A stretch of DNA of 64,000 nucleotides from Facklamia lactis (GTDB lineage: Bacteria; Bacillota; Bacilli; Lactobacillales; Aerococcaceae): the NCBI RefSeq assembly GCF_015863205.1, contig NZ_JACBXQ010000001.1, forward strand, positions 372,001 through 436,000, given 5' to 3'. The notes under the pieces were generated by a model. The model was not told the DNA's origin. It made no database searches and saw nothing but the letters and a program-made list of their open reading frames with translations. A program made the translations under genes and the position numbers. Of the stretch, positions 52,915 to 63,359 are shown piece after piece (position 1 is the first letter of the stretch; the number at the start of each line of letters is the position of its first letter).

Positions 52915-54243
52915 TTAATTTAATAAATAATTTCTTGCTTCCGAAACAAAGTATAGAGAGCCTGTGATCAAGAGCAAGGCTTCTTCTTGTCCTTGATGGT
53001 CATGAATATAAGTATCCAACCATTCCTGCCAATCGCTTACGTAAGTCATTTTCTTAGCCTTCTCAGAATCTAAACTGAATCGAATTTCTTCAAAATCCTC
53101 TTTTTGCATGGATTCAAAATGCTTAAATGACGTTAAAAAGATTTTCTGACTTTCAAAATCTAACAATAAAGGAACTTGCTCTGCTTGATTTTTCTTTTTG
53201 AGCCCACCATAAATGACCGTTAGGTGATACGCTTGCAAATACTCAGTAACCACTGCTTTTAAAGCCTCAAGCCCTTCCAGATTATGGGCCCCATCCAGAT
53301 AAATATAGGGAGCTTGGTGAACTTGTTCCAACCGACCTAGCCATTGGGTCTCATTCATAGCTTTCAAGGCAAGTCTCCAATCAATTGATTGCCCTCTCAT
53401 GTTCATCCACTGATGAAAAACCTGAATTGCTAGACTTGCGTTCCGGATCTGGTGATCTCCAATCATCGAGATCGTCACATCTAAATCTAAACCTTCCTGA
53501 TTACTAAATTTAAAGCACGTTCCCTGAGCTCCTTGTCGTTGAATCTCTGAAATAGAAAATTCGTGATTAAAACGGTCATGTTGAGCCCGTCTTGCTTGTG
53601 CCCATTTGTCAATCACCGCTAAGGGAGAAGCTTGTATTTGGCCCGTTACCACATGACGTCTGGTTTTAATTATGCCTGCTTTTTCTAGGGCAATGGCTTC
53701 TAAACTATCGCCCAACATGTCCGCATGATCCATGGCAATAGAGGTTATAACTGCTATTTCTCCATCCAGAACATTTGTACAATCTTGCATCCCACCAATG
53801 CCAGCTTCGATTAAACAAATTTCTGCTTTTTTCTCTTGGAAATAAAGAGCCATCATAATCGTAAATAATTCAAAATAAATTAAACGGCCATATTCGGATT
53901 CTGCTTCCATGTATTCATTTAATTCCACTAATTGGTTGGTCAAACGAATCAAGTCCCGATCAGATATATTCTCACCATTAAAAGCAATTCGTTCATTAAA
54001 GCGCATGATATGAGGCGAAGTAAAAGTCCCTACTTTTACCCCTTGACTCAAGAGCATGTCTCTCAAGTAAGCAAGGGTCGATCCTTTCCCATTCGTTCCT
54101 GTAATATGAATAACAGGCAAATCTCGATGAGGATTGCCCACATATTCGAGTGCTTGATACATCTTAGTCATATCAGGTCGAGGGATTGGATTCACCTGAC
54201 TTAATAGCCAATTTGTTGCCTCTTCTACCTTAGTAAATTTCAT
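52915..54243 (-). CDS. folC: Folylpolyglutamate synthase / dihydrofolate synthase
   Basis: 442 residues of the Mur-ligase-like family. The P-loop is ITGTNGKGSTLAYL (about 48-61), followed by FTSPHIMRFNERI (folate-binding), EAGIGGMQDCTNV, and the C-terminal YLDGAHNLEGL with the substrate Asp and His. It adds glutamate to folates. It lies 26 bp downstream of valS, an arrangement conserved in Firmicutes, and is probably in the T-box-controlled transcript. Confidence 0.95.
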   Translation of the reverse strand: MKFTKVEEATNWLLSQVNPIPRPDMTKMYQALEYVGNPHRDLPVIHITGTNGKGSTLAYLRDMLLSQGVKVGTFTSPHIMRFNERIAFNGENISDRDLIRLTNQLVELNEYMEAESEYGRLIYFELFTIMMALYFQEKKAEICLIEAGIGGMQDCTNVLDGEIAVITSIAMDHADMLGDSLEAIALEKAGIIKTRRHVVTGQIQASPLAVIDKWAQARRAQHDRFNHEFSISEIQRQGAQGTCFKFSNQEGLDLDVTISMIGDHQIRNASLAIQVFHQWMNMRGQSIDWRLALKAMNETQWLGRLEQVHQAPYIYLDGAHNLEGLEALKAVVTEYLQAYHLTVIYGGLKKKNQAEQVPLLLDFESQKIFLTSFKHFESMQKEDFEEIRFSLDSEKAKKMTYVSDWQEWLDTYIHDHQGQEEALLLITGSLYFVSEARNYLLN

Positions 54244-54269
54244 AAACTGCTCCTTCTAAACGAAAATGA

Positions 54270-56909
54270 TTATATCAATTCTTTTAATTCAATAATTCGT
54301 TGCTGAACAGCGGCTAATTGTTGTTGGTAATCTACTTGTTTAGCACGCTCCCCTTCTACTACTTCAGCAGGTGCTTTGGCCACAAACTTCTCATTTGCTA
54401 ATTTCTTGACTACTCGGTCTACTTCTTTCGTTAATTTATCAGCTTCCTGTTCGAGTCGTTTGATTTCATCTTCAATCTTAACGAGTCCTGCCAAAGGAAT
54501 CATGACTTGTGCAAAAGCTAAAGTTTGGATGACCATTTCTTCTTCTACTTGAGGTTCCGTTCCAATGCTTAAGCTAGACGCATTACAGAAGCGGTTAATA
54601 TACGCTTGATTAGCTTCAAGTCGCTCCACTATTTCCTCATTGTGAGCCTTAATCGTAATTGCTAAAGCTTTTGATAATGGGGTATTCATTTCATTACGAA
54701 TTTGACGAACGGCTGTAATCACTTCAATCAATTGTTCCATAGCTTTCTCAGCATCAGGGTTCTGATAGTTAGAATCTACCAGAGGATAAGCGGCCGTTAC
54801 GATTGATTGACCAGGCATAGCGATTTGCTGCCAAATTTCTTCCGTTACAAATGGCATAATCGGGTGTAAAAGACGAAGGAATTGATCTAGTACATGAATC
54901 AAAACAGATTTTGTCGTTTTATGTTCAGCCGTTTGATCTTGTAATTGTTCCTTGGTCATTTCAATATACCAATCACAATAATCATTCCAAATAAAGTGGT
55001 ATAAAATTTTACCTGCTTCACCAAATTCAAATTTCTCAAAAAGGCGGCTTACTTCTGAAATAGTCGTCTGCAATTTAGAAAGAATCCATTGGTCTGCCAA
55101 AGTCAAATCGTCTCCTATGGCTAAGTTATCCAGAGTTAAGTCATCGACATTCATTAAAACATAACGAGAAGCATTCCAAATCTTATTAATAAAATTCCAA
55201 GCCGCTCCCATCTTTTCAGTAGAGTAACGAACATCTTGACCTGGCGTGGACCCCGTCGATAAGAACCAACGTAGAGAGTCTACCCCATATTCATCAATCA
55301 CATCCATCGGGTCGATCCCATTTCCCAGTGACTTAGACATCTTACGGCCATCTTCAGCCCGAATTAAACCATGAAGTAAAACGTTCTTGAAAGGACGTTG
55401 ACCCGTAAATTCTAAAGACTGGAATATCATCCTACTTACCCAAAATGTTAAGATATCATAACCCGTCACAAGAGTGTCCGTTGGAAAATAGCGCTCATAA
55501 TCAGACGTTTCTTCTGGCCAACCCATGGTCGTAAATGGCCATAAAGCAGAAGAAAACCAAGTGTCTAAAACATCCGAATCACGTTCCCATTCCTCTGCAT
55601 TATCAGGAGCTTCAATTCCTACATATATTTCACCTGTTTCCTTATGGTACCAGGCTGGAATTTGGTGACCCCACCATAATTGACGTGAAATAACCCAATC
55701 GTGTATATTTTCCATCCAAGTCATAAAGGTTTGATTGAAGCGAGTAGGATAAAATTCTACCGCATTCTCAGTACTTTGATTCTCAATCGTTTGCTTTGCT
55801 AATTCTTCCATCTTAACAAACCATTGAGTAGATAGATAAGGTTCTACTACCGCATCAGAGCGTTCAGAATGTCCAACACTATGAATCATCTCTTCAATTT
55901 TCACTAAGTATCCTAAGTCTTTAAGGTCTTCAATGATCAATTTACGCGCATCAAAACGATCCATCCCTTGATACTTACCGCCATTTTGATTGATAGTAGC
56001 GTCTTTATTCATCACATTCACTCTAGGTAAATCATGACGATTTCCAACTTCAAAGTCATTTGGATCATGAGCCGGAGTAATTTTAACCACGCCCGTTCCA
56101 AATTCGCGATCTACATATTCATCTGCCACAATTGGAATTTCACGATTTACCAATGGCAAGAGAACCTTCTGACCTATTAAATGTTGATAACGTTCATCTT
56201 CTGGATGAACAGCAATCGCAGTATCCCCCAGCATAGTTTCCGGTCGAGTCGTAGCAATCTCCACCATTTCTTCTGAACCCACAATTGGATAATGGATATG
56301 ATAGAAAGCTCCTTCAATATCCTTATGAATAACTTCAATATCAGATAATGCGGTTTGGGCTTTAGGATCCCAGTTAATAATATATTCGCCACGATAGATC
56401 AACCCTTTGTTATAAAGATCAACAAAAACTTTATTTACCGCTTGATTTAAACCTTCATCTAAAGTGAAACGCTCACGCTGATAATCCACCGAAATTCCCA
56501 TTTTTGCCCATTGTTGACGGATAATTGAAGCATATTCTTCTTTCCAATCCCAAGTTTTCGCTAAGAACTTCTCACGCCCTAGGTCATGGCGACTGATACC
56601 ATCTTCCTCACGCATTCTCTCTTCTACTTTCGCTTGGGTGGCAATTCCTGCATGGTCCATTCCAGGTAGCCATAAGGTGTCATAACCTTGCATTCGCTTA
56701 GAACGAATAATCATATCCTGTAAAGTGACATCCCAGGCATGACCTAGGTGCAGTTTACCGGTAACATTTGGTGGCGGAATCACAATTGAGTACGGCTCCG
56801 CCTCGGGATCACCAGAGGGTTCAAAGACCCCTTTCTCTAACCATTCTTGATATTTACCTGCCTCAACATCTTGGGGCTGGTACTTAGTTGGCATTTCTTG
56901 TCGCTTCAT
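54270..56909 (-). CDS. valS: Valyl-tRNA synthetase
   Basis: 879 residues, full length. Class I signatures are [16 protein letters not shown] (HIGH-type, about 46-61) and [15 protein letters not shown] (KMSKS). The editing CP1 domain includes [20 protein letters not shown]-terminal coiled coil (about 810-879) binds tRNA. AAAGGAG precedes the ATG. It is controlled by a valine T-box leader and followed by folC. Confidence 0.97.
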   Translation of the reverse strand: MKRQEMPTKYQPQDVEAGKYQEWLEKGVFEPSGDPEAEPYSIVIPPPNVTGKLHLGHAWDVTLQDMIIRSKRMQGYDTLWLPGMDHAGIATQAKVEERMREEDGISRHDLGREKFLAKTWDWKEEYASIIRQQWAKMGISVDYQRERFTLDEGLNQAVNKVFVDLYNKGLIYRGEYIINWDPKAQTALSDIEVIHKDIEGAFYHIHYPIVGSEEMVEIATTRPETMLGDTAIAVHPEDERYQHLIGQKVLLPLVNREIPIVADEYVDREFGTGVVKITPAHDPNDFEVGNRHDLPRVNVMNKDATINQNGGKYQGMDRFDARKLIIEDLKDLGYLVKIEEMIHSVGHSERSDAVVEPYLSTQWFVKMEELAKQTIENQSTENAVEFYPTRFNQTFMTWMENIHDWVISRQLWWGHQIPAWYHKETGEIYVGIEAPDNAEEWERDSDVLDTWFSSALWPFTTMGWPEETSDYERYFPTDTLVTGYDILTFWVSRMIFQSLEFTGQRPFKNVLLHGLIRAEDGRKMSKSLGNGIDPMDVIDEYGVDSLRWFLSTGSTPGQDVRYSTEKMGAAWNFINKIWNASRYVLMNVDDLTLDNLAIGDDLTLADQWILSKLQTTISEVSRLFEKFEFGEAGKILYHFIWNDYCDWYIEMTKEQLQDQTAEHKTTKSVLIHVLDQFLRLLHPIMPFVTEEIWQQIAMPGQSIVTAAYPLVDSNYQNPDAEKAMEQLIEVITAVRQIRNEMNTPLSKALAITIKAHNEEIVERLEANQAYINRFCNASSLSIGTEPQVEEEMVIQTLAFAQVMIPLAGLVKIEDEIKRLEQEADKLTKEVDRVVKKLANEKFVAKAPAEVVEGERAKQVDYQQQLAAVQQRIIELKELI

Positions 56910-56929
56910 CTTACCACTCCTTTATCAAA

Positions 56930-57165
56930 TTAACCCATAAAAAAATCCTATGCCTGCGCATAGGACGTGATTTACGTGGTACCACCTAATATTTATTCAC
57001 TTCGAAAGTGAACCTCTCATTTGGTAACGAAGAGTTCTTCTCTCCGTGAAGCACTAATTTACATTTCTCATGCTTCATAACTCCAAGCTACATTCATTTG
57101 TCTAGGAACTTTCACCACTTGATTCCCTCTCTATTAGTTTGACAAACTACTCTTCTCTTCACAGT
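56930..57165 (-). promoter_or_regulatory. Valine T-box leader of valS
   Basis: T-box AGGTGGTACCA reads on the minus strand at 56977-56987. A perfect terminator hairpin TCCTATGC-gcag-GCATAGGA (56946-56965) is followed by seven T. The candidate specifier GUA (Val) is at 57089-57091, in the context GAATGTAGC. The leader begins near AGAGAGGG. Confidence 0.92.
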
Positions 57166-57241
57166 CGGTTTATTAGGTTAAGTTGGGATCATTTTACCAT
57201 GTTTGATGCAGATAAACAAGACACCCTTGAAGCAGAACCTC

Positions 57242-57994
57242 TTAATTTAAAATATCCGCCACTTCTGCAAACACTTCCTCAATCGGATGCTCGAAGACCA
57301 AAACATTCGGATACATCACTTGCAGGCTTGTCTTATTAATAACGACTAAATATCGTCCCTTAAAATATTGAATAAAGCTTGCGGCTGGGTAAACATTCAA
57401 GGACGTTCCTGCAATGATCATCATCTCTGCTTGACTAATCGCTTGTATCGCCATCATGATCGTTGCTTGATCCAACTGCTCCTCGTAGAGCACGACATCT
57501 GGCTTCACGATTGCGCCATCTACAGGGCACCGCGGAATCCCTTCTGGGTCTTTCTCTAACTCCTCCAAAGAATAGAAAGCGTGACACTGACTGCAATAAT
57601 TGTTTAAAACCGATCCATGCAATTCATAAACCTGTTGTGACCCTGCTTTTTGATGGAGACCATCAATATTTTGCGTCACAACAGAGACGTCCTTCCCCTT
57701 TCTTTCGAGATCCACTAAAAAGCTATGTGATAAACTAGGTTCCACTTCTGGATAAACTAATTTATCAAAATAAAAATCAAAAAAGAGACTGGGAAATTGT
57801 TCATAAAAAGACCGTGAAATCATTTGCTCCGCTGAATATTGAGTCCCCGTTTCCTGAAGAAAAATGCCATCTGCAGAACGAAAATCAGGAATTCCAGAAG
57901 CAGTCGATACGCCTGCCCCACCAAAAAAGACAATCTTATGACTCTCCTGAATCGCTCGGGCAAATTCTTGAACCTTGACTAAATCTACCGCCAT
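57242..57994 (-). CDS. Sirtuin (Sir2-family NAD-dependent protein deacylase)
   Basis: 250 residues from the ATG at 57994 (AAAGGA); the longer open frame runs through the tpx terminator. The NAD loop GGAGVSTASGIPDFR is at 25-39, TQNID and the catalytic His in YELHGSV are present, followed by GTSLNVYPAA. The zinc module has CSQC and one further Cys (RCPVDG); the fourth ligand position is Asp rather than Cys. It removes acyl groups from lysines using NAD. It is probably monocistronic or behind tpx. Confidence 0.92.
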   Translation of the reverse strand: MAVDLVKVQEFARAIQESHKIVFFGGAGVSTASGIPDFRSADGIFLQETGTQYSAEQMISRSFYEQFPSLFFDFYFDKLVYPEVEPSLSHSFLVDLERKGKDVSVVTQNIDGLHQKAGSQQVYELHGSVLNNYCSQCHAFYSLEELEKDPEGIPRCPVDGAIVKPDVVLYEEQLDQATIMMAIQAISQAEMMIIAGTSLNVYPAASFIQYFKGRYLVVINKTSLQVMYPNVLVFEHPIEEVFAEVADILN

Positions 57995-58014
57995 TCTTTT
58001 CTTCCTTTCAAAAA

Positions 58015-58037
58015 AACCAGTGACGCTGCCACTGGTT
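58015..58037 (-). terminator. tpx terminator
   Basis: AACCAGT/ACTGGTT stem (58015-58037) with seven T on the minus strand. Confidence 0.75.
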
Positions 58038-58056
58038 TCCATTTATTCTTAACCGG

Positions 58057-58551
58057 TTAAATAAGTTGATTAACCGCGTTCATAACCTCATCGTAATTTG
58101 GCTGTTCAGATACTTCTTCAACATATTGAGTATATTGAACCGTTCCTTGTTGATCAATAATGATGACTGAACGAGTCAGATGATCATGACCATTTAGTTC
58201 AATTTCTAAACCATATTTATCACCAAATTCTTGTTTGTGGTCGGTTAAACTCTTGATATCAGATTCATTATCCGCATTCCATTGTTTAAATTGAACGGGT
58301 GTGTTACGAGAGACCGTATAGAAGTCCCACGCTGCCTCTTTAGCCAATTCAGCAAATTTTTTAGTCTGTAAATGACAAGTTTCCGTTGTCACATCCGGCA
58401 CAATGCTTAAAATCGTCACCTGTTTCAAGATATCAGCAAGTTGTACTTCTTCACCTTCGCCATTCTGTAGAATTGCATCTGGAGCCTTATCTCCAACTTT
58501 AATTTGATTTCCTTTGACTTTAATGGGTTCTCCTAAAAATTTAACTTCCAT
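58057..58551 (-). CDS. tpx: Thiol peroxidase (Tpx), without the usual resolving Cys
   Basis: 164 residues from the ATG at 58551, eight bases after GAAAGGA; other in-frame starts upstream have poor spacing. It is a peroxiredoxin of the Tpx subfamily. The peroxidatic Cys59 lies in DVTTETC (family D-T-x-V-C, with the Thr kept). The position of the resolving Cys, normally in FAQKRFC-type sequence, reads FKQWNAD, with Asn92. It has no other cysteine. It therefore probably works as a 1-Cys enzyme with an external thiol. It reduces peroxides in the cytosol. Confidence 0.9.
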   Translation of the reverse strand: MEVKFLGEPIKVKGNQIKVGDKAPDAILQNGEGEEVQLADILKQVTILSIVPDVTTETCHLQTKKFAELAKEAAWDFYTVSRNTPVQFKQWNADNESDIKSLTDHKQEFGDKYGLEIELNGHDHLTRSVIIIDQQGTVQYTQYVEEVSEQPNYDEVMNAVNQLI

Positions 58552-58694
58552 TGTCATCTTCCTTTCATCTGATCTTAGCATCAGTATATCACGCAAGAGA
58601 GTTCAGAGCTAAAGATAGGATTTAAACAATATGTATGGTCTCCCTTTAACTTGAAGAAAACCTTCAGCCTTTTCAAAGCTTTCTCAACAAAAAA

Positions 58695-58717
58695 ACCGCT
58701 CCTAAAAACGGAGCGGT
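58695..58717 (-). terminator. ridA terminator
   Basis: ACCGCTCC-taaaaac-GGAGCGGT followed by TTTTTTTG on the minus strand. Confidence 0.85.
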
Positions 58718-58727
58718 CAATCCTAAT

Positions 58728-59108
58728 CTATAGACTGGCAATGACTTCAATTTCTACCAAAACATTCTTAGGTAATGTCTTGACTGCTACTGCAGAACGT
58801 GCAGGCTTACTTGTAAAGTACTCACCATAAATCTCATTAAAAGTAGCAAAATCACCCATATCAGCAAGGAAACACGTCGTTTTGATGACTTTATCCACTG
58901 AAGATCCTGCTGCAGACAATAAAGCATCCACATTAGCGATGACTTGTTTAGTTTGCCCGACTACATCTTCTGCTTCCACTTCACCAGAAGCTGGATTAAT
59001 TGGGATTTGACCAGAACAGAATACTAAATCGCCGATAATTTTTGCTTGTGAATATGGCCCAATAGCTGCAGGTGCTTTTTCAGTATTGACAGTTTTTATT
59101 TCTGACAT
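58728..59108 (-). CDS. ridA: RidA-family enamine/imine deaminase
   Basis: 126 residues, the YjgF/YER057c/UK114 length. Signature segments are AIGPYSQAKIIGDLVFCSGQ, VKTTCFLADM (with the preceding KVI) and PARSAVAVKTLPKNVLVEIE. The conserved Arg that binds the carboxylate is in PARSAV. It hydrolyses reactive 2-aminoacrylate and related imines made by PLP enzymes. It lies 40 bp downstream of thiI in the desulfurase-thiI-ridA order, perhaps in the same transcript. Confidence 0.95.
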   Translation of the reverse strand: MSEIKTVNTEKAPAAIGPYSQAKIIGDLVFCSGQIPINPASGEVEAEDVVGQTKQVIANVDALLSAAGSSVDKVIKTTCFLADMGDFATFNEIYGEYFTSKPARSAVAVKTLPKNVLVEIEVIASL

Positions 59109-59148
59109 TTTTAACTCCTCTTTCTATTATGACTCAAGCGACAAACGA

Positions 59149-60357
59149 CTATAATAAATCCGCGAATGCTGCCCTGGCTTCACTCTGATAGTTGGCATCA
59201 ATCTGACTGGACTTGATATTCGCCACCGCATCCTTTACTAATTCATCAATTGGCATTTGCGCTTCATACTCTTTCACCGTATGTAAACGCGGCTTGGTCC
59301 ATGGTGATTTAGGAGCAAAAACTGTGCAGCAATCTTCAAAAGGCTCATTGGAAATCGAATAGGTTCCAATTTTTTCTGCCAAATCAATTATATCATTTTT
59401 ATCAACCGTAATTAAAGGTCTTAATATTAAAGAATGAGTCACTTCATTAATCACACTCATCGACTGTAGTGTCTGAGAAGCAACTTGTCCTAATGATTCT
59501 CCATTGACAATAGCCATAGCTTTACGCTCTTTCAATAACATTTCCATAATCCGTAACATAATGCGTCGCATCACGGTCATGGATAAATTATCAGGCACAT
59601 GGTCGCGAATGGCGAGTTGAATCTCCGCGAAAGGCACTTCATGGAAGGTCATAGAGGTGCCATATTTAGCTAAAACAGCCGTTAAACGTTTGGCTTTTTC
59701 CAATGCTTGGGGACTCGTATAAGGAGGACTGGCAAAGTGAACCATTTCCAGCGCCATTCCCCTTTTAATCACTTCATAGCCTGCGATAGGTGAGTCGAAA
59801 CCACCCGATAGCATTAAAAGTCCCTTACCACTTGATCCATAAGGAAGCCCCGCCATACCAGGATAGGATTGGAGACTAAGAAAAGCTGATTCTTGTTGGA
59901 TCGAAACGACCAATTTATGAGTTGGATGTTTTAAATCGACGATTAAGTCCGGATAGGCATCGGACAAATAACCTCCTACTTCACGTTGAATCTCAATCGT
60001 CTCATATTCAAAACTCTTATCAGAACGTTTCGCCACTACTTTGAAGCTATCTCCCGACGCCAATTCTATCGATTGAAAGAGTTCTAATGCCTTCGCTTGG
60101 ATAGCCTCTAAATGCTTTTCAACTGGATAAACAGGCTCAAAGCGTTGAATACCTGGAACGGACTGAAGTATTTCAATAATCACCTCATAGGGAGTTTCTT
60201 CCCAGAATAAATGCATAAAATCATGATGAGGTAAAATCTTAAGTTTCTCTATATCACGGGTCTTATAACGAATATGTTCGGCCATCTTATTTTGAAACAT
60301 TTTACGGTTACGTCCCTTCGTCGACAGTTCCCCGTAATGGATCATAATTTGTTTCAT
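59149..60357 (-). CDS. thiI: tRNA 4-thiouridine synthase ThiI
   Basis: 402 residues. An N-terminal ferredoxin-like plus THUMP region (1-165) binds tRNA. The PP-loop LLMLSGGFDSPIAGYEVIKRG, core MLSGGFDSPIAGYEV, is at about 181-195. There is no C-terminal rhodanese domain, which is normal for Firmicutes; a cysteine pair (DCCTVFAP) lies near residue 344. It makes s4U8 in tRNA. Its ATG overlaps the stop of the adjacent cysteine desulfurase by one base (TAATG), the classic NifZ-ThiI pairing. No thiamine genes are near. Confidence 0.95.
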   Translation of the reverse strand: MKQIMIHYGELSTKGRNRKMFQNKMAEHIRYKTRDIEKLKILPHHDFMHLFWEETPYEVIIEILQSVPGIQRFEPVYPVEKHLEAIQAKALELFQSIELASGDSFKVVAKRSDKSFEYETIEIQREVGGYLSDAYPDLIVDLKHPTHKLVVSIQQESAFLSLQSYPGMAGLPYGSSGKGLLMLSGGFDSPIAGYEVIKRGMALEMVHFASPPYTSPQALEKAKRLTAVLAKYGTSMTFHEVPFAEIQLAIRDHVPDNLSMTVMRRIMLRIMEMLLKERKAMAIVNGESLGQVASQTLQSMSVINEVTHSLILRPLITVDKNDIIDLAEKIGTYSISNEPFEDCCTVFAPKSPWTKPRLHTVKEYEAQMPIDELVKDAVANIKSSQIDANYQSEARAAFADLL

Positions 60358-61511
60358 TATTTAACTCCTTTCTTATCTTGATTAAAAGTCTGACTCACTT
60401 GATCAATCACTTGACATAATTGATCTACTTGATCCTGACTCGTCATTTGAGACATCGAAATTCGAACAGCTGATTGAGCAATCGCCTCTGAAATTCCCAT
60501 AGCCTGCAGGGTCGGATGATGCCCCGCTTTACGACTCGAACAAGCCGAACTCGTCGAAATCATCACATCATGATTTGAGAATGCATGCAAAATCACTTCG
60601 CCAGGCAGCGGTGGTAACGCGGCACAAATGATATGGGCACTCGTCTTTTCTCCCCCAAAAATTTGCCAGTGATTCGTTTCAAGCTGGGTCACAATTTGTT
60701 GACGATATTGAGTTAAAGCAAGTTTCGCTTGTTTTTGCCCTTCCCATGCTAAACGCAGAGCCTTAGCAGTAGCCACAATGGCCGGTAAGTTCTCAGTAGA
60801 TGACCGCCACCCTGATTCCTGGCCTCCGCCATGGAGTAAAGCAGCCTTAGGTACTCGGTTACGAATCGCTAAAAGACCTAAACCACGAACAGAATGAAAT
60901 TTGTGACTCGTTAATGTTAATAAATCCATGCGCTTTTGGTGGAGCAAGTCCATCTGACATGCAATCGCCTGGACCCCATCCACATGCCATAAAATCTGCT
61001 TATAATCTGCCAAACAATCTGCAATCTGCGCTAAAGGTTGAACCGCTCCTATTTCGTTATTCACAGCCATGGTAGAAACAAGCAGGACTTGATCGGATAA
61101 CAGTTTTTTAAAGGCTTCGATATCAATCTGCCCTTCACCACTTACCGGGATCATTAGCACTTCAATCCCCATTTGTTGCAAAAGAGGAATTTGAGCCGTA
61201 ATAGAAGGGTGTTCTACTGCTGAAAGAAGAACTTGATTGCGCTGAGGATGATAGGCTTGCTGAGCTTTAACAATTTTCTGAAGAACCCAGTTATTTGATT
61301 CTGTGCCAGAACTCGTAAAGAAGATTTCCTGGTTATCAAAATGCAATAATTCTGCTATTTGCGAACGAGCCTGGTCTAAAAGTCTACGAGCTTCTTCTCC
61401 AAGTCGGTGTACACTTGAGGGATTGCCATAATAATTTTGAGCCACTTGAAGCATCGTATCCAAGACTGGCTGACTTGGTTGTGTGGTAGCCGAATGATCA
61501 AAGTATAACAT
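60357..61511 (-). CDS. Cysteine desulfurase (ThiI-associated, NifZ-like)
   Basis: 384 residues, a fold-type I PLP enzyme. It opens FDHSATTQPSQPV. PLP Lys204 is in TSHKFHSVRG and catalytic Cys324 in STSSACSSR. It supplies persulfide sulfur to ThiI, with which it is translationally coupled. It is a distinct paralogue of the enzyme at 27876-29027. The C-terminal extension after the Cys loop is of normal length. Confidence 0.94.
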   Translation of the reverse strand: MLYFDHSATTQPSQPVLDTMLQVAQNYYGNPSSVHRLGEEARRLLDQARSQIAELLHFDNQEIFFTSSGTESNNWVLQKIVKAQQAYHPQRNQVLLSAVEHPSITAQIPLLQQMGIEVLMIPVSGEGQIDIEAFKKLLSDQVLLVSTMAVNNEIGAVQPLAQIADCLADYKQILWHVDGVQAIACQMDLLHQKRMDLLTLTSHKFHSVRGLGLLAIRNRVPKAALLHGGGQESGWRSSTENLPAIVATAKALRLAWEGQKQAKLALTQYRQQIVTQLETNHWQIFGGEKTSAHIICAALPPLPGEVILHAFSNHDVMISTSSACSSRKAGHHPTLQAMGISEAIAQSAVRISMSQMTSQDQVDQLCQVIDQVSQTFNQDKKGVK

Positions 61512-61587
61512 AAATAATATCCTTCCTAATTGACGTCACTAAGAGGCGCCATTCTCTATTGCACTCTTACTTTCTTTTGACATAAAA

Positions 61588-61629
61588 ATCCGAACAGAAC
61601 CCAAATCACTTTTAGGGTCTATTCGGATT
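61588..61629 (-). terminator. ezrA terminator
   Basis: ATCCGAA-CAGAACCC arms pair with GGGTCTA-TTCGGAT. TTTTTATG follows on the minus strand. Confidence 0.75.
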
Positions 61630-61634
61630 ACGCT

Positions 61635-63359
61635 CTAATAGATACGGTGTTGTTTCTCTTGATGATACATCCTTCTAACTTGAGTTGGAGCATCAGGATC
61701 AACACGCCGTAAAGCTTTCTCAATGACTGCTAAGGCGTCATTGTAACGAAATTCTTGATGAAAATAATACTGAGCTTCCTTAATTGCTTGATCCATCTCT
61801 TGATAATCATAGCGAAAACGATTGGAATGTTGAATCATATATTCAGTCAGCATTGCAGAATCAATCAATTCTTCTGTCATCGTTTCTAAGTCATCGAGAT
61901 CTTGCTGTAACTTCAATTCTGTCTCTTCAATTTGGTTCATATCTACGCGAACTCGATTTAATTGTTGAGAAAGATTCTCGATTTCATCAGTCACTTTATA
62001 GAATTGCTGGTAATATATTTCTGGTAAACCTGGTAAATGATTTTTTTCAATCTTGCGTTTTAAATTCCGCAAATCTAATTCATAAAGATCTAGATTAGAT
62101 TTCGCTTCCTTCTCTCGTCCTGTCAAACCGGCTAATGATTTCACCAATTGGTTCTGTTTGTCTGAGATTTCTTCCACATTGCGTTCAATTTTCCGCATAG
62201 TTGATTCAATATTTGTAAAGACTGCATGGTTCTGTTCAATGTCTTTATTAAGATCCTTAAACTTTTGATATTCTAATCGAATTTGATCAGTCAAGTCATT
62301 TACCTGTTCGAGTTCATTGTTATGAAGGATATAAGATTGAGAAATACGATCTACTTCTATGCCTGCATATCGATTATTCTCGTTTACCCGTTCTATTTGA
62401 TCGCGTAGCTGATTAATATGACCGTTCACATACTCTTTCGCCACTATTTCAGATTCCATCTGATCATAAAGCGAATTAATCTCACGTTCTGCCTTATCCA
62501 TTAAGGTCTTAGCATCAGCTAAATCGGCATTCTTAATTTCATTCTTGGCATCATTCAATTGTTCCTGAATCTTCTCTATTTCTTCTGGAACATCAATATT
62601 TTCAAAATTAAAGCGACTTGCTAGCATCTTCTCATAACCATCACGCAAGTCCTCTAACGAATCTTCATATTCACGCTTAATCTTCTCATACATCGCAGGA
62701 ATTTTATCTAAAATTTCTTCCAAACTCGTTAAATCTGTATCGATCGAATCTAATATATCTTGACCTTCTAAGTGGTCCCCATTAGCCGTAAATTCATTGT
62801 ATTTAGTGAAATTTAATTCTAAATATTGTAAGTTTTTCTCTAGGGTCTCGATAGCAGGACCATAGTCAAAGGAATGATTCATTACACTCTTACGAGCAGT
62901 TTGGTATCGTTCCAATAGTCCTTCATAACGTTGTTGGTTATCACCTTCAGTTGCTAACAATTCGGTCAATTCTTCATGTAAGTTATGCACTTGAATTTCC
63001 GTTTCATCCAGAATTTCTCTGGCCTGATTCAAAGCATTCTTAGCCTTGACTAAATTCATCTGTTCAACAAACTGTTCTGAACCTACTAAGGCCGCTTCAA
63101 TTTCAGTAAACTGAAAATTTGTAATTGTCTGCCAAGTTGCTACTAAACTTTCATATTTACGCTTAGTCTGCCCTGATAGATTCATATTCTTAAGAGTAAA
63201 GAGCTGGTCTGCGATCGAAACGGACATCATATCATCTTTACGTTGTTCTAATTCTTTAATCTCCTTGTTTCGCTGCGTACGGAAAAAATAAATCAACCCA
63301 TACACGACGAGTACAATCACAACAATTAAGAATAAGATGTCTGTGAATTTTATACTCAT
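61635..63359 (-). CDS. ezrA: Septation ring regulator EzrA
   Basis: 574 residues. One N-terminal membrane helix (about 8-26) is followed by about 540 residues of spectrin-like coiled coil, rich in Glu, Gln, Lys and Leu. The family's C-terminal QNR patch appears near YHQEFRYNDALAVIEKALRRVDP, core FRYNDALAVIEKALRRVDP. It links FtsZ to cell-wall synthases and prevents polar Z rings. The order ezrA, desulfurase, thiI and rpsD-ezrA adjacency are conserved in Bacilli. A 206-bp gap with the rpsD terminator lies upstream. Confidence 0.95.
   Translation of the reverse strand: MSIKFTDILFLIVVIVLVVYGLIYFFRTQRNKEIKELEQRKDDMMSVSIADQLFTLKNMNLSGQTKRKYESLVATWQTITNFQFTEIEAALVGSEQFVEQMNLVKAKNALNQAREILDETEIQVHNLHEELTELLATEGDNQQRYEGLLERYQTARKSVMNHSFDYGPAIETLEKNLQYLELNFTKYNEFTANGDHLEGQDILDSIDTDLTSLEEILDKIPAMYEKIKREYEDSLEDLRDGYEKMLASRFNFENIDVPEEIEKIQEQLNDAKNEIKNADLADAKTLMDKAEREINSLYDQMESEIVAKEYVNGHINQLRDQIERVNENNRYAGIEVDRISQSYILHNNELEQVNDLTDQIRLEYQKFKDLNKDIEQNHAVFTNIESTMRKIERNVEEISDKQNQLVKSLAGLTGREKEAKSNLDLYELDLRNLKRKIEKNHLPGLPEIYYQQFYKVTDEIENLSQQLNRVRVDMNQIEETELKLQQDLDDLETMTEELIDSAMLTEYMIQHSNRFRYDYQEMDQAIKEAQYYFHQEFRYNDALAVIEKALRRVDPDAPTQVRRMYHQEKQHRIY

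Noticed and set aside
57463-57738. Plus-strand frames within the sirtuin gene
   Set aside because: They are antisense shadows of a well-supported gene with conserved motifs.
57995-58042. Longer N terminus for the sirtuin
   Set aside because: It would be translated through the tpx terminator hairpin; the ATG at 57994 has the SD.
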